Shown piece by piece: positions 16,197 to 26,400 of a DNA stretch of 64,000 nt. A program made the position numbers and the translations under genes. The notes beneath the pieces are model-generated. The model was given only the letters and a program-made list of their open reading frames with translations. It made no database searches and had not been told where the DNA came from. Every line of letters starts with the position of its first letter. Position 1 is the stretch's first letter. The stretch comes from Lentiprolixibacter aurantiacus (lineage in GTDB: Bacteria > Bacteroidota > Bacteroidia > Flavobacteriales > Flavobacteriaceae), in the NCBI RefSeq assembly GCF_026241225.1, contig NZ_JAPFQP010000002.1, positions 434,001 through 498,000 of the forward strand. Reading direction: 5' to 3'.

Positions 16197-17993
16197 TTAT
16201 CGCCCCCCTTTAAATCCAGTGTAAAGTTTTAGCTCCCTGATCTCAGTCGCTGGCCCGAAACCATTTATGGGATGATTAATCCCCCCGTTTAGTCCGGCAA
16301 AAGTGGCGATATGGGTGATAACAATGCCTGGATTATCCGGGACTTCCATTGCGTTTTCCAGCCTTACCTTATTAGAGACCGTAGGCTCTCCACTAAAAAA
16401 GCTATAGATGCCAAGGCCGTATGCCTCATGATATTGAACAAAATCCTCCACCTTATAAGAAGCCCAGCCTGGTTTTCCATTATCATTCCACTGCTCAAAG
16501 CTGGGTGGATGATAGGGTATTTCAGATTGGTAAAAATATGTACTACCATATTCTCCCCTCCAAAGGGTCTGGTAAGATTGAAAATGCTCGTTGAACAGGC
16601 CGTAAATCGTCACATGATCCCCATTTACAACAAGGCCGTGCTTATTTTGACCTTCCATCCATTCAGTTCCCACCCCGTGATCTGCCCGCCATAACCAGAA
16701 ATGATCACCAATCACGTGGTTGCTGTTGATCGTCAAGGCTGTTTCAGCCTTGCCAACCACTGCACCACCAACCCTGCAATAGATATCGTGAAGGGAGATG
16801 GGATTATCAGGAAAACTCACATCGGAGCCTTCAGAGCCAATTTGAATAAGTGTAGGGGATAATACAGGTCCTGCATCTACCATAAAACCCGCCATTATTA
16901 TTCCGGGCACATCAGCTGTCCTGAGGGCAACCATTCCATTCTGAGGAATAAGTGTAGGTAATCCAAGGCCCAATATTATCGTATTGGGTTTTGTAATGGC
17001 AAGTGTTTCATCCAGCTCATATATGCCTGGCGTAAAGAGCATATTTTTGCCAGCTGCCAGGGCCTGATTTATGGAGGCCGCATTATCTTTTTCAGGATCA
17101 GTAATATAAAAAGAGGTTATGGGTAGTAGTTCTCCCTTTTCATCGCTGTTTATCCAGGTTGGGCCGGAAGTTTCCCTTTGAAGTGAGGGTACAAAAACTG
17201 CGTAATCTCCGGCCCCAGTTAAAGTTAAAAAGGGTTTTTCGCGAATTACTGGTGTTTTGTCAATTACAGTCGTTGGTTTGTCCGGCCATAAATCACCTGG
17301 TGCACCTTCCACACCCACAAATACGCGGTTCCAATTTCCTCCTTCCCAGGAGGTTATTTTGGAATTCCTTGTCAACCACTGTTGTCCCGATGTTAATCCA
17401 GCACGACCTTCAACCAGGGAATTGGCAAGCAATCCACCACTTGCCCAGCTACCTTTGTCAAAATTAATATCCCCTGCTACATGCATACGACGGTACGGCG
17501 CTGCCTGTGATACTGCCCAGTAGATCATTTTATTATCCTTTGGTACAACTTTAAAATTTTCAGCACCCCGCCAAAACATGGTTGTTACCTTGTTGGCTAC
17601 ACCGTTGCCACTGGTGGTTGTAATGGATTGTACAGATCCGTTGATGACAACATCGCCAGGATATCTTCCTAAGCCCAGTGCCTGAACATAATAATCTACA
17701 GTAACATCCAGGTCATAGTTTCCCGGCTTGAACAGCAGTGCGTATCGCTCGGATCCAAATTCATTGTACTGTTGCTGCTGGTGTAAAGCATGGAGCGTCT
17801 CCCTGATATGATCCATATCCATAGAATTGTCAAACACGAGAACATTTTTCCCAAATACAGAGGTGTATACAGATGTGTCCAGGATGTTTTGACTTTTCTC
17901 CGGACTGGAACATCCACTGGCCATGCTCAATATGACAAGAAATAAGTAAGTTAAGGCTATTGGAAGGTAGCAAACAGAAGAATTAGTCCTCAT
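16197..17993 (-). CDS. Secreted lipoprotein with right-handed beta-helix (pectate-lyase/GH55-like)
   Basis: The protein has 598 residues. The signal ends in a lipobox (ILSMASGCSS, Cys28). Two beta-helix-like stretches are visible: ~55-250 (LFKPGNYDLDVTVDYYVQAL, GDVVINGSV) and ~310-530 (AASINQALAAGKNMLFTPGI, ETLAITKPNTIILGLG, NGMVALRTADVPGIIMAGF, NGDHVTIYGLFNEH). The duplicated turn 'LLFKPGNYDL/LLFTPGIYEL' is typical of pectate-lyase-superfamily proteins with two helices, as in GH55. Homologues are sometimes mislabelled adenylyl cyclase. A glycan substrate is likely, but the linkage cannot be named. It is convergent with the preceding PD40 cassette. Confidence 0.7.
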   Translation of the reverse strand: MRTNSSVCYLPIALTYLFLVILSMASGCSSPEKSQNILDTSVYTSVFGKNVLVFDNSMDMDHIRETLHALHQQQQYNEFGSERYALLFKPGNYDLDVTVDYYVQALGLGRYPGDVVINGSVQSITTTSGNGVANKVTTMFWRGAENFKVVPKDNKMIYWAVSQAAPYRRMHVAGDINFDKGSWASGGLLANSLVEGRAGLTSGQQWLTRNSKITSWEGGNWNRVFVGVEGAPGDLWPDKPTTVIDKTPVIREKPFLTLTGAGDYAVFVPSLQRETSGPTWINSDEKGELLPITSFYITDPEKDNAASINQALAAGKNMLFTPGIYELDETLAITKPNTIILGLGLPTLIPQNGMVALRTADVPGIIMAGFMVDAGPVLSPTLIQIGSEGSDVSFPDNPISLHDIYCRVGGAVVGKAETALTINSNHVIGDHFWLWRADHGVGTEWMEGQNKHGLVVNGDHVTIYGLFNEHFQSYQTLWRGEYGSTYFYQSEIPYHPPSFEQWNDNGKPGWASYKVEDFVQYHEAYGLGIYSFFSGEPTVSNKVRLENAMEVPDNPGIVITHIATFAGLNGGINHPINGFGPATEIRELKLYTGFKGGR

Positions 17994-18382
17994 GATAACT
18001 AAAGAGATTTATAACTAAAAGTTACAAAATACGCTTATTATATCTCAGGGCAATAGGGCTTAACTCAAAGCCATACGACCTTTCAGTTCTTTCTCCCTTT
18101 ACAGAAGGGAAGGATTATTCTTTTGATCGCTATTGTAAACGGACTCTTGCACTTTAAAAAGACCGCATAAATTGTACATAACAAAGGCAGTAATCGGCCT
18201 TTGCCTGTCGTAAAGGCACTGGTTGCTCCCTATGGCTTCTCCTAATTTCATATCTTAGGTACTTGTAAATAATTCCTGGCCGGTCTTTGCTTTTAGAATA
18301 ACGGGTATTCTCGTTTTAAGTACCGGTATTAGCTGGACAGGGAGGGCCAGGATGGTTTTGATCCAAAAAAAGTAATGAATCT
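17994..18382. other. Divergent intergenic region with a promoter-like block
   Basis: No gene was seen in 389 bp. A hairpin CAAAGGC-agtaatcg-GCCTTTG lies near 18183-18204. The block around 18240-18282 (CCTAATTTCATATCTTAGGT … TTCCTGG) recurs, diverged, before the cyclase gene at 18849-18893 (CCTTATATTTCCTATCTTAGGT … ATCCTGG). TATCTTAG differs by one base from the Bacteroidota -7 box TAnnTTTG, so both may be promoters of their downstream genes. Confidence 0.4.
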
Positions 18383-18775
18383 ATGAGCTACTATTTTAAT
18401 AAGGTTTTGGCTGGCGTCAGTTTTGATGAAGCCATTGAAAAAGTAACCGCGGAATTAAAAAAAGAAGGATTTGGCATCCTCAGTGAAATTGATGTACAAC
18501 AAACGTTAAAAAACAAGATCGACGTAGATTTCAAGAAATATAAAATTTTAGGAGCTTGCAATCCACATTTTGCTTACAAAGCACTGAAAAGTGAAGATAA
18601 AATAGGGGTTTTTCTTCCCTGCAATGTAGTGGTTGAAGAACATGAGAATGGAGACGTTGAAGTTTCACTTGTGGATCCCATAGCCTCAATGAGTTCGGTT
18701 GAAAATAAAACCTTGGGAAGCCTGGCATCAGAGGTTCAGCAGAAACTTAAAAATGTAATTAACGCCCTGGATTAA
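18383..18775 (+). CDS. DUF302 domain protein
   Basis: The protein has 130 residues with no signal peptide or membrane helix. Its pattern matches DUF302: SFDEAIEKVTAELKKEGFGILSEIDV at the N-terminus, KILGACNPHFAYKAL (~53-67) and IGVFLPCNVVVEE (~74-86). The family is a small alpha/beta cytosolic dimer of unknown function, often near stress or redox genes. It has its own promoter-like block upstream. Confidence 0.85.
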   Translation: MSYYFNKVLAGVSFDEAIEKVTAELKKEGFGILSEIDVQQTLKNKIDVDFKKYKILGACNPHFAYKALKSEDKIGVFLPCNVVVEEHENGDVEVSLVDPIASMSSVENKTLGSLASEVQQKLKNVINALD

Positions 18776-18994
18776 TAATCGCTACATTAGCATCTATAGC
18801 AGTCCTGTGCCATTTGGAAAACAATCGCATCGTTTCCCCTGGCCTTCCTTATATTTCCTATCTTAGGTGTGATTAAATCAATCCTGGAGGGTACATGCTT
18901 ATCGCTCCAGGCCTAACTTGTCTGTCATCCTGTCTAAAGCTGTGCAGATGTAGCCAGGAACTTTTGCAATTATCGAATCCCAATATATTGAAAC

Positions 18995-20005
18995 ATGAAA
19001 AATAGAGTACTTTTTCTGGCCGCGACCTTCATTTTAATTCCTATTCTTATAAATGCCCAGCAATCCCCCGCACAATACTCACATTCTGAAATAAGCAATT
19101 GGGGGAAATGGGGAAAAGAGGATCAAAAGGGAGCTGCAAATTATATCACTCCTGAGGTTATTATCGAAGCGGCCCAACTAATAAAAAAAGGCAAAACATT
19201 TAGCCTGGCAATTCCAATAGACAAGCTGGGCCCTGTTTGGCCCGGAAGATTGGTACCCCATCATACCATGGATATAGCAGGGGCTGATTATGCAACAGGC
19301 ATTAACACTGAACCGATCTTAGGGAAAATGAAGTTTGCTGATGACTACATCTACATGGCGCTGCAAGGTTCTACCCAGTGGGATGCATTGTCTCATGGCT
19401 GGTACGGAGACCAACTTTACAATGGTTATTCAGAGAAGTCAATTGTAAGCGGAGCTTTAGGAGGTGCGGCAAAACTGGGTATTGAAAATGTGAAAGAGTC
19501 CCTGATTGGAAGGGGGGTTTTAATAGATATTTTAAAATATAAAGGGGGTACCCTTTCACCTGGTTATGGCATTACTCGTGCAGATGTGGAGGGTGCCCTG
19601 GAACAACAGGGGACTGTAGTGAAAAAAGGTGACATAATAATTCTACGAACAGGCGTGGTGCCTATGTGGTACAATGACCTTTCTTCACGATCAAATTATT
19701 TTAATCCACAAACCGGAATTGTAAAAGACGTTGTAAGCTGGATCAAGGAAAAAGAAATATCGGCTATAGCTGCCGATAATATTGGTGTTGAACGAACTCC
19801 TAACGAAATAGAGCCCAAGACCGTCTCACCCTTACATGGAAATATATTGAGAGACCTGGGGGTGTATATTGGAGAAATATGGTGGCTGGAGGAGCTCGCT
19901 GAAGATTGTGCTAAAGATGGTGTTTATGAATTTTTTCTCGCGAGCCAACCTCTTAACATACCGGGAGCTGTCGGATCACCAATTAATCCCATAGCAATAA
20001 AATAG
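18995..20005 (+). CDS. Secreted cyclase-family metal-dependent hydrolase
   Basis: The protein has 336 residues with a signal peptide (~1-21, ILINAQ). It belongs to the cyclase family (PF04199) that includes kynurenine formamidase. The metal-binding signature appears as ALQGSTQWDALSHGWY (~111-126), the variant form of HxGTHxDxPxH in which Asp and His remain. GRGVLIDILKYKGG and KGDIIILRTG follow, as in the family. It probably hydrolyses an amide or lactone outside the cytoplasm. It is followed 38 bp later by a small membrane protein. Confidence 0.82.
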   Translation: MKNRVLFLAATFILIPILINAQQSPAQYSHSEISNWGKWGKEDQKGAANYITPEVIIEAAQLIKKGKTFSLAIPIDKLGPVWPGRLVPHHTMDIAGADYATGINTEPILGKMKFADDYIYMALQGSTQWDALSHGWYGDQLYNGYSEKSIVSGALGGAAKLGIENVKESLIGRGVLIDILKYKGGTLSPGYGITRADVEGALEQQGTVVKKGDIIILRTGVVPMWYNDLSSRSNYFNPQTGIVKDVVSWIKEKEISAIAADNIGVERTPNEIEPKTVSPLHGNILRDLGVYIGEIWWLEELAEDCAKDGVYEFFLASQPLNIPGAVGSPINPIAIK

Positions 20006-20043
20006 AAACGCATGATATCGAAACACCTGTAATGCCGATTTAA

Positions 20044-20550
20044 ATGAACTATGAACTAATTATAAATACTATTGCCAGCCTCGGCGTTATCCTGTCTGTC
20101 TTTTTTCTCGCCTATCAGATAAAGAAAAATACCACTGCTGTGAAAGCCAATTATTCTGATTCGTTGAATACCACTAATATGGAATATTTAAGGCAATTGA
20201 TTGAAAATCCAGGGTTAGGCGAATTAATGGAAAGGGCCGTAGATTCCTGGGAGGATATGGATGAAGATGACAAAAGAACTGCTAATTTTATGTTCATTCA
20301 ACTCTTCAGACATTGGGAAAACATGTATTATCAGCACAAGCTATCCGTTTTAGATAAACAGCTTTGGTCGAGTCACTTAAATACAATGACCGGTTATTTC
20401 CACCACAAGGGAACCCAGGAATGGTGGATTCACCGCAGAATGGCTTTTGCTGAGGATTTCCGGGATTTTCTTGAAAAGATTGAAAAACCAGAAAACATTT
20501 ACCCCACGATAAAAGACCTCACTAATCAACCATCAGTAAATAAAAAATAA
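20044..20550 (+). CDS. Membrane-anchored hypothetical protein
   Basis: The protein has 168 residues. One N-terminal helix (TIASLGVILSVFFLAYQI, ~9-26) is followed by a helical soluble region rich in Trp, His and acidic residues (RHWENMYYQHKLSVLDKQLW, EWWIHRRMAFAEDFRDF). I recognise no characterised family. Similar one-helix proteins are frequent in marine bacteria. It is probably cotranscribed with the upstream cyclase-family gene. Confidence 0.7.
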   Translation: MNYELIINTIASLGVILSVFFLAYQIKKNTTAVKANYSDSLNTTNMEYLRQLIENPGLGELMERAVDSWEDMDEDDKRTANFMFIQLFRHWENMYYQHKLSVLDKQLWSSHLNTMTGYFHHKGTQEWWIHRRMAFAEDFRDFLEKIEKPENIYPTIKDLTNQPSVNKK

Positions 20551-20644
20551 AAAGTCAGGACAAGGTATATAATCCATAAATGCTCTAAGGTTCATGCGAA
20601 ATACCATTGCACAAAAGCTTTTATACCAATTAAATTAGACTACC

Positions 20645-21115
20645 ATGCAAAGAATAAACCTCTCCTTCACCGTATTAATCCTTTTGATTTCTTTGGCCAG
20701 TTGTGAACAAAAAGGAACTGAAAAGAATATGGAATCTGAACAAACCGATTTGCCTTCTCTTGAAAAAGAAATTGAAGTACGACTTTGGGAATACGAAAAT
20801 CATTTGCAAAATGGGGATTCAATAGCCTTGGGAAATATGTATACGGAAGATGCAGAAATTATTCCATCTACAGTGGGAAGGGATAATATTATTAGGGTTT
20901 TTGGCAGTATGATCCGGGATAGTATTACCGGTTCCAGTTTTAAAACCACCAAATTATGGGGAAATGACCAGTTACTAGTGGAAGATGGTACCGGAACCTG
21001 GTCTCATGCAAACGGAACCGTCGTTAGCAGCGGTAGATATCTATTGGTCTGGAAAAAAGACAACGGGAAATGGAAAATCTTAAGGGATACCTGGTTTCCT
21101 GATAAGAAAAAATAG
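20645..21115 (+). CDS. NTF2-like (DUF4440/SnoaL type) lipoprotein
   Basis: The protein has 156 residues. The lipoprotein signal ends LISLASC (Cys20). The rest follows the NTF2-like cone fold: WEYENHLQNGDSIALGNMYT, ED AEIIPSTVGRDNIIRVFG, and the closing GRYLLVWKKDNGKWKILRD. Such proteins bind small ligands or act as stabilising partners; no catalytic motif is evident. Confidence 0.8.
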   Translation: MQRINLSFTVLILLISLASCEQKGTEKNMESEQTDLPSLEKEIEVRLWEYENHLQNGDSIALGNMYTEDAEIIPSTVGRDNIIRVFGSMIRDSITGSSFKTTKLWGNDQLLVEDGTGTWSHANGTVVSSGRYLLVWKKDNGKWKILRDTWFPDKKK

Positions 21116-21153
21116 CCCAAACTGAAAAGGGCTGCATATTACCTATAATCAAC

Positions 21154-21232
21154 GATATAATTCTTCAGAAAAATTCGACACAGTTTACCTTCTGAAAACA
21201 AATTCAGTAAGTATTTTATTTATAATTGTAAA
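21154..21232 (+). pseudogene. 5' remnant of a DUF6090 gene
   Basis: About 79 bp align base for base with the start of the intact DUF6090 gene at 14159: ATTCTTcAGAAAAATtCGAC and TTcTGAAAACAAATTCAG are shared with few changes, then similarity stops near TATAATTGTAAAAAC. The start codon is damaged and nothing of the rest remains before the YfcC gene. It marks a past DUF6090 copy cut short by insertion or deletion. Confidence 0.8.
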
Positions 21233-21252
21233 AACAATCTAACCAAACATTC

Positions 21253-22686
21253 ATGAAGCTTAAATTAAGACTGCCCCATGTCTTTATTTTCCTTTTCTCC
21301 ATTATCGTTGTTTGCTCTGTTCTGAGTTATGTCATTCCTTCTGGTGTTTATAAAAGACAAAAGAAGGTGATTAACAAAATAGAACAAAGTGTGGTAATTT
21401 CCGGAAGTTACAATCAAATCCCGAAACATATTTCTCCGAAAGGAGTATTACTGGAAGACAGGGTTGAGGGTCACGCCGAACCAACCTCTGTTTTTAGCGT
21501 TCTTACCTCAGTGCCCAAAGGCCTGGAACAATCGGCATCCCTTATCTTCTTCATTTTTATGATTGGAGCGGTATTCAGTGTTATTGTCGAAACCAAGACC
21601 ATACATGCTTTTCTTTCGGGTTTGATTAAACGATTTGAGCGAAAACCTGTTATCCTGTTTTTTCTTATTTACGTTTTAGTGTCCACCGGGAGTGCATTTA
21701 TGGGAATTTATATAGAACTCATTCCAATGATTCCCATTCTTATAATACTTGCCAAACAAAATGGCTATGATCGTATGTTTGGCTTTGCCCTTGGGGTTTT
21801 GCCCGTATATGTAGGTTGGTCAACCGCAACAACCAACCCCTTCACTGTTCAGATCGCCCAACAAATTGCGGAATTACCGATTGGCAGTGGAATGGGATTA
21901 AGGTTTATCGTATTTATTATTGCCATTTTTATGGGGTTTTTCTACCTGCTTAGATATGGTAAAAAAATTAAAAATGGAACAGGAGTTTCCTTGACAGATT
22001 CAATGGAAGTAACCAGCGGTGAAAAAATCGAACATGTAAAACTTACAAAAATCCACATCAGGATATTAGTGGTACTGGTAATTGGATATGCAGGCATTCT
22101 CTCTGCTGTTCAGTTCATGGGGTGGGGCCTCATTGAGATGACAGCTGGTTTTCTGGCTATTGGAATTGTAACCATGTTAATAAGCGATTTTTCCGGAGAT
22201 GAGGCTATGGTGCATTTTGTAAATGGCCTAAAGTCAATGATCATTCCTGCCTTAATTGTTGGAGTAGCCAGGGCAATAAGCATTGTCATGCAGGAAAGTA
22301 TGATCATGGATACTATTCTATACGGGTTTTCATCGGCCTTATCTGCTTTACCAAAATCCCTTGCGGCTATTGGTATGTTGGCTTTTCAATCGTTTCTTAA
22401 CTTTTTTATTCCTTCAGCCTCTGGTCAGGCCTTAGTATCTATGCCTTTAATGACCCCTTTATCAGATCTTCTCGGGTTATCAAGACAAACGGCTGTACTG
22501 GCTTATGTTTTTGGTGATGGCTTTTCAAATATGGTCATACCAACCAATGGGGTCCTCTTGGCCATGCTCGGGGTTGGCAACGTGCCATTTAATAAATGGA
22601 TACGGTTCGTATTCCCAATATTTACTGCGTTGATGATATTGGCTGTAGCTACAATGATCGTTGCCATATTAATAGGTTATAAATAG
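21253..22686 (+). CDS. YfcC/DcuC-type carboxylate or amino-acid membrane transporter
   Basis: The protein has 477 residues with ~11-12 hydrophobic helices. It has family features: VIPSGVYKRQ after the first helix, VLTSVPKGLEQSASLIFFIF, GSAFMGIYIELIPMIPILII, ALGVLPVYVGWSTATTNPF, and FIPSASGQALVSMPLMTPLS near the second re-entrant hairpin. Relatives carry C4-dicarboxylates or basic amino acids. The substrate is not readable. The gene follows a DUF6090 scrap and is 8 bp ahead of a broken DUF6090 gene. Confidence 0.85.
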   Translation: MKLKLRLPHVFIFLFSIIVVCSVLSYVIPSGVYKRQKKVINKIEQSVVISGSYNQIPKHISPKGVLLEDRVEGHAEPTSVFSVLTSVPKGLEQSASLIFFIFMIGAVFSVIVETKTIHAFLSGLIKRFERKPVILFFLIYVLVSTGSAFMGIYIELIPMIPILIILAKQNGYDRMFGFALGVLPVYVGWSTATTNPFTVQIAQQIAELPIGSGMGLRFIVFIIAIFMGFFYLLRYGKKIKNGTGVSLTDSMEVTSGEKIEHVKLTKIHIRILVVLVIGYAGILSAVQFMGWGLIEMTAGFLAIGIVTMLISDFSGDEAMVHFVNGLKSMIIPALIVGVARAISIVMQESMIMDTILYGFSSALSALPKSLAAIGMLAFQSFLNFFIPSASGQALVSMPLMTPLSDLLGLSRQTAVLAYVFGDGFSNMVIPTNGVLLAMLGVGNVPFNKWIRFVFPIFTALMILAVATMIVAILIGYK

Positions 22687-22694
22687 AAATTTGG

Positions 22695-23425
22695 ATGATA
22701 AAATTCTTCCGACAAATACGCTATAATCTTATTGCTCAAAATCAAACGGTCAAATATCTTAAATATGCCATAGGCGAGATTATATTAGTGGTGATTGGGA
22801 TATTGATAGCTTTACAGATTAATAATTGGAATGAAAAGAGAAAGAACGATCTGAAGGAATCCCTTTTGATAAAGAACATAATAGAAGACCTCAGGCTGGA
22901 TTCGATCCATATCAGCCAGTCCATGAATGAATTGAGGACCAGCTAAAAGTGGTCGATGCTTTGATAGCAAGGGCAATTGATGGCAAAAATATAGTGAATG
23001 ATGTTGCAACGGGGCTTGTTCGCTACTCATCGGATTTCCGGCCCATTTCCCAACGCAACCATTCCCAATCTGTAAGCAATCTGGAAAATGAAGTTACACG
23101 TGAATTACTTCAGAACTACTTTTTAAAGGAAGATGGGGTAAAGGACATCTTTCTGGAGTACGAAACAGTTATTCACAACAGGATCAGGCCCTATTTTGCC
23201 GAGTTTGGGATGCACGATCTGAAATCTCACTATCTGGGAGAAGTAAATGATACAGGGCCTGTGCTTCTTTATCCTAACATTATTGAAGAGCAACTTCGGC
23301 AAACTATATTTCAACAACTCCTCTTTGAAAGACGGCTTAAAACGGGTGCTTTTAAAACCCGACTGACCGAAATAAAGGAAGACAACCATGAACTTATCAG
23401 CATCCTGGAGCTGAACAACAATTAA
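22695..23425 (+). pseudogene. DUF6090 family gene, frameshifted
   Basis: Codons 1-83 (22695-22946) start MIKFFRQIRYNLIAQN with the family helix (AIGEIILVVIGILIALQINN) and stop at TAA 22944-22946 after NELRTS. The second part continues in another frame from about 22935 (DQLKVVDALIARAIDG …) to 23425. Together the two give ~243 residues, the normal length. A single-base indel near 22930-22940 would join them. Either the gene is recently dead or the assembly has one error there. It is the third DUF6090 locus in 9 kb. Confidence 0.85.
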
Positions 23426-23440
23426 CAGAAGCCTAAAACT

Positions 23441-23476
23441 TATAAAAGCCGCAGGCTAAAACCTACGGCTTTTATA
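23441..23476. terminator. Bidirectional terminator between convergent genes
   Basis: TATAAAAGCCG-c-AGG, loop CTAAAA, CCT-a-CGGCTTTTATA. The stem ends in A/T tracts on both sides, so it can stop transcription of both the DUF6090 locus and the large beta-propeller gene. Confidence 0.85.
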
Positions 23477-23498
23477 AAAAGTTCAATTCCTTTTTTAT

Positions 23499-26400
23499 CT
23501 ACTCCAAAAAGTGAAGATTACCCGGGGTATATGGCGCACCGGATTCTTTCAGCCTCTTTCGGAAAGCATCAAATTTGTTGTTCACCAGGTCTTTGGCCTG
23601 TGCATATACCGGTGCAAACTCCTCTTTAGCTATAGCGAAAGTCCTCCTGTGTGTCTCTGTAGGGGTACCGGTGGAATTCGACTGCTCATACTGAAGGCTG
23701 CCAATCCTGCTCGCAATAGAAGGAGGTGTTCCCTGATCCAGTCTGCCTGCTATGCGATCTCCGTTGAGTTTTAAACGGATGGCCTTCATTTCATCATCAA
23801 GCGCTTTCCAGCCTTTCAGTAAATCCCCATGTTTTCCGGGGGTTCTTTTGATCGCCTCTTTCATAAACTTCAGCTCATTGCTGAGTTCCGAAAGGGAATT
23901 TTGCACGCTCCTTACCTTGCCAGACAGGGTATTCACTTCCTGCTGGAACTGTGCCAGGGCATCCCGGTCTGTAGCAGGCAGCACAGTATTGTTAAGCGGA
24001 GTTACCTCAAAGGAAACGGGGGCCGCCAGAGCTGTTTCTACCTCATCCACTATCTTCGATAAGCTAACTGTATAGGTTCCCGGCTCCACCAGGGCTCCCT
24101 TGCTGTCACCTCCAAACGGGTTATAAAATGCGGGCTTTCGGAAATTAATGGGCTCCTGCGTGGCGTACCGCAGATCCCACTTGATCCTTTTCAGACCCTT
24201 TTCCGGGGAGGTGAAAAGTTTGCGGACAATCTCACCCCTACTGTTGGTAACCGTGAATACCAATTGGGGACTCATCTCATCCGCCTCGTCTTTCAACGCT
24301 TCATAAGTCGGGTAAGGGTTGTCCTTCCCGTCTTTGGTCAGCTTTTTGGAAGCCTCTTTGCGTATTTTTTCCTTAGTGTCAATAGACTCCTTCAGGTACC
24401 ATGTAAATATGGCCTCTGAGCCCAGGTTGTCCCCAATGTAGAAGTTGTCGCCCATAAAGGCTTTATCTGGTAAGCCAAGCGGGTAAGCCATTTCAAATTG
24501 CAGCGCATCGCGAACGCTGAATAAAGCAGCTTCTTTTTGCAGTTCCTGGCTAATACCCCTCAGGCTTGAATAATCGTCCAGTACATAAAAGCCCCTTCCA
24601 AAAGTACCCAGGACCAGGTCGTTATGCTCTTCTTGAATAGCAATGTCCCTTACTGCAATAGTGGGCATGCCACCTTTAAGCTGTTTCCATTCCCCTCCCC
24701 TGTTGTCAGAGAAGAAAACACCAAATTCTGTTCCCACAAACAACAAACTGGGATCCACATGGTCTTCTTCAATGGCATAGGCCGAACCTCTTTCGGGCAG
24801 GTTGCTGCTAATATTGCTCCAGCTTGCTCCTTTATCCCTGCTCATAAAAACGTAGGGTTTAAAGTCACCATTTTTATGGTTGTTAAAGCAGGCATAGACT
24901 ACATTTTCGTCATGCTTGGAAGCGAATACGGCGTTCACGTAGGTACGCTCCGGAACACCGGGAAACCTTCCCACTTTGCGCCAGCTTTGGCCTCCATCTT
25001 CAGTGATCTGTATGAGGCCATCATCTGTACCCACATAGAGCAAGTTTTCATTTTTGGGAGATTCTGAAAAAGCAACAATGGCACCGTAGGGCGAAGTCGA
25101 CTGGTTCTTCATTACAGCGTCTATACCCCAGATCCTTCCCATTACCGGCAGTTTATTTCGGTCGAGGTTTCGGGTGAGATCTTCGCTGATCACATCCCAG
25201 CTATTTCCCTGGTCATCACTTTTAAACAACTTATTTGCAGCAAAATAAATGCGTCCGGATTTATGCCGGCTAACCGCAAGCGGGGCATCCCAGTTCCAGC
25301 GATAGCTGTTCTCGCCTTTCCTTTCTTTGGGTTGTATGCCCTTTTCTTCACCGCTCAGTTTATCATAGCGAACAAGTACACCATACTGTGATTGTGCGTA
25401 AACAATATTAGGGTTATCAGGATCTACCTGGGATTCAAACCCGTCTCCTCCATGGGTAATAAACCAGTCGAAATTGTTCGGACCGTTGCCGCTTACCGTA
25501 CGTGAGGGTCCACCCAGGCTGAAGTTGTCCTGGGTACCTCCATAAATGTTGTAAAATGGTTTGGCGTTATCCACAGCCACCTTGTAAAACTGGGTAACTG
25601 GCAAATTGGGCTTGAAAGACCAGTGTTTACCGCCATCCCAGGATTCGTACACCCCACCATCATTACCCGAAAGCAGGTGCATATTATTGTTTGGGTTGAT
25701 CCAGATCACGTGATTATCAATATGCTTGAAATCTTCCCCAACATAGTCAAAGGTCTTTCCCCCATCGCTGGTAACGCGCATCCAGTTGTTCATGGCGTAA
25801 ACGCGGTCCGGGTCTACCGGATCGGCTATAATCTCCTGATAGTAGTTACCACTGGTTGCGTAGCTGTTTCGCTTTTCCCAGGAAGCACCCCGGTTGGTGG
25901 AAATAAAGAAGCCTCCCTTGCCTTCAGCCGCTTCAACAATCGCATAAATATATTCGGGATTGGCGGGGGAAATAGCAAGACCGATCCTACCCAGCATGGT
26001 TTTGGGCAGTCCCTTGTTGATTTCCTTCCAGGTCTTGCCACCATCTTCGGATTTGTGCAGGCCTGAACCGGGTCCACCTCCAATGTAAGTAAAGACATGG
26101 CGCCTCCTTTGGAAGGTTGAGGCATACAAGACATCAGGGTTCCTGGGGTCCATGACTACATCGTTAACCCCGGTATGCTCATCCACCGTAAGTATGGCAT
26201 TCCAGGTTTTACCGCCGTCTTCGGATTTGTACAAACCACGGTCCCCGCCTGCACTCCATAGAGGCCCTATAGCGGCTACATATACCACGTTGGAGTTATC
26301 CGGGTGGACAATGATCTTTCCAATGTGCTCGGAATTTTTCAAGCCCATGTGCTCCCAGCTCTTGCCCCCATCCAGCGACTTATAAACCCCGTCTCCATAG

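Noticed and set aside
13586-23425. Integrated phage or ICE at tRNA-Ser
   Set aside because: No integrase, relaxase or phage gene, and no second copy of the tRNA 3' end was found in the window; the island is better explained by cassette-like turnover.
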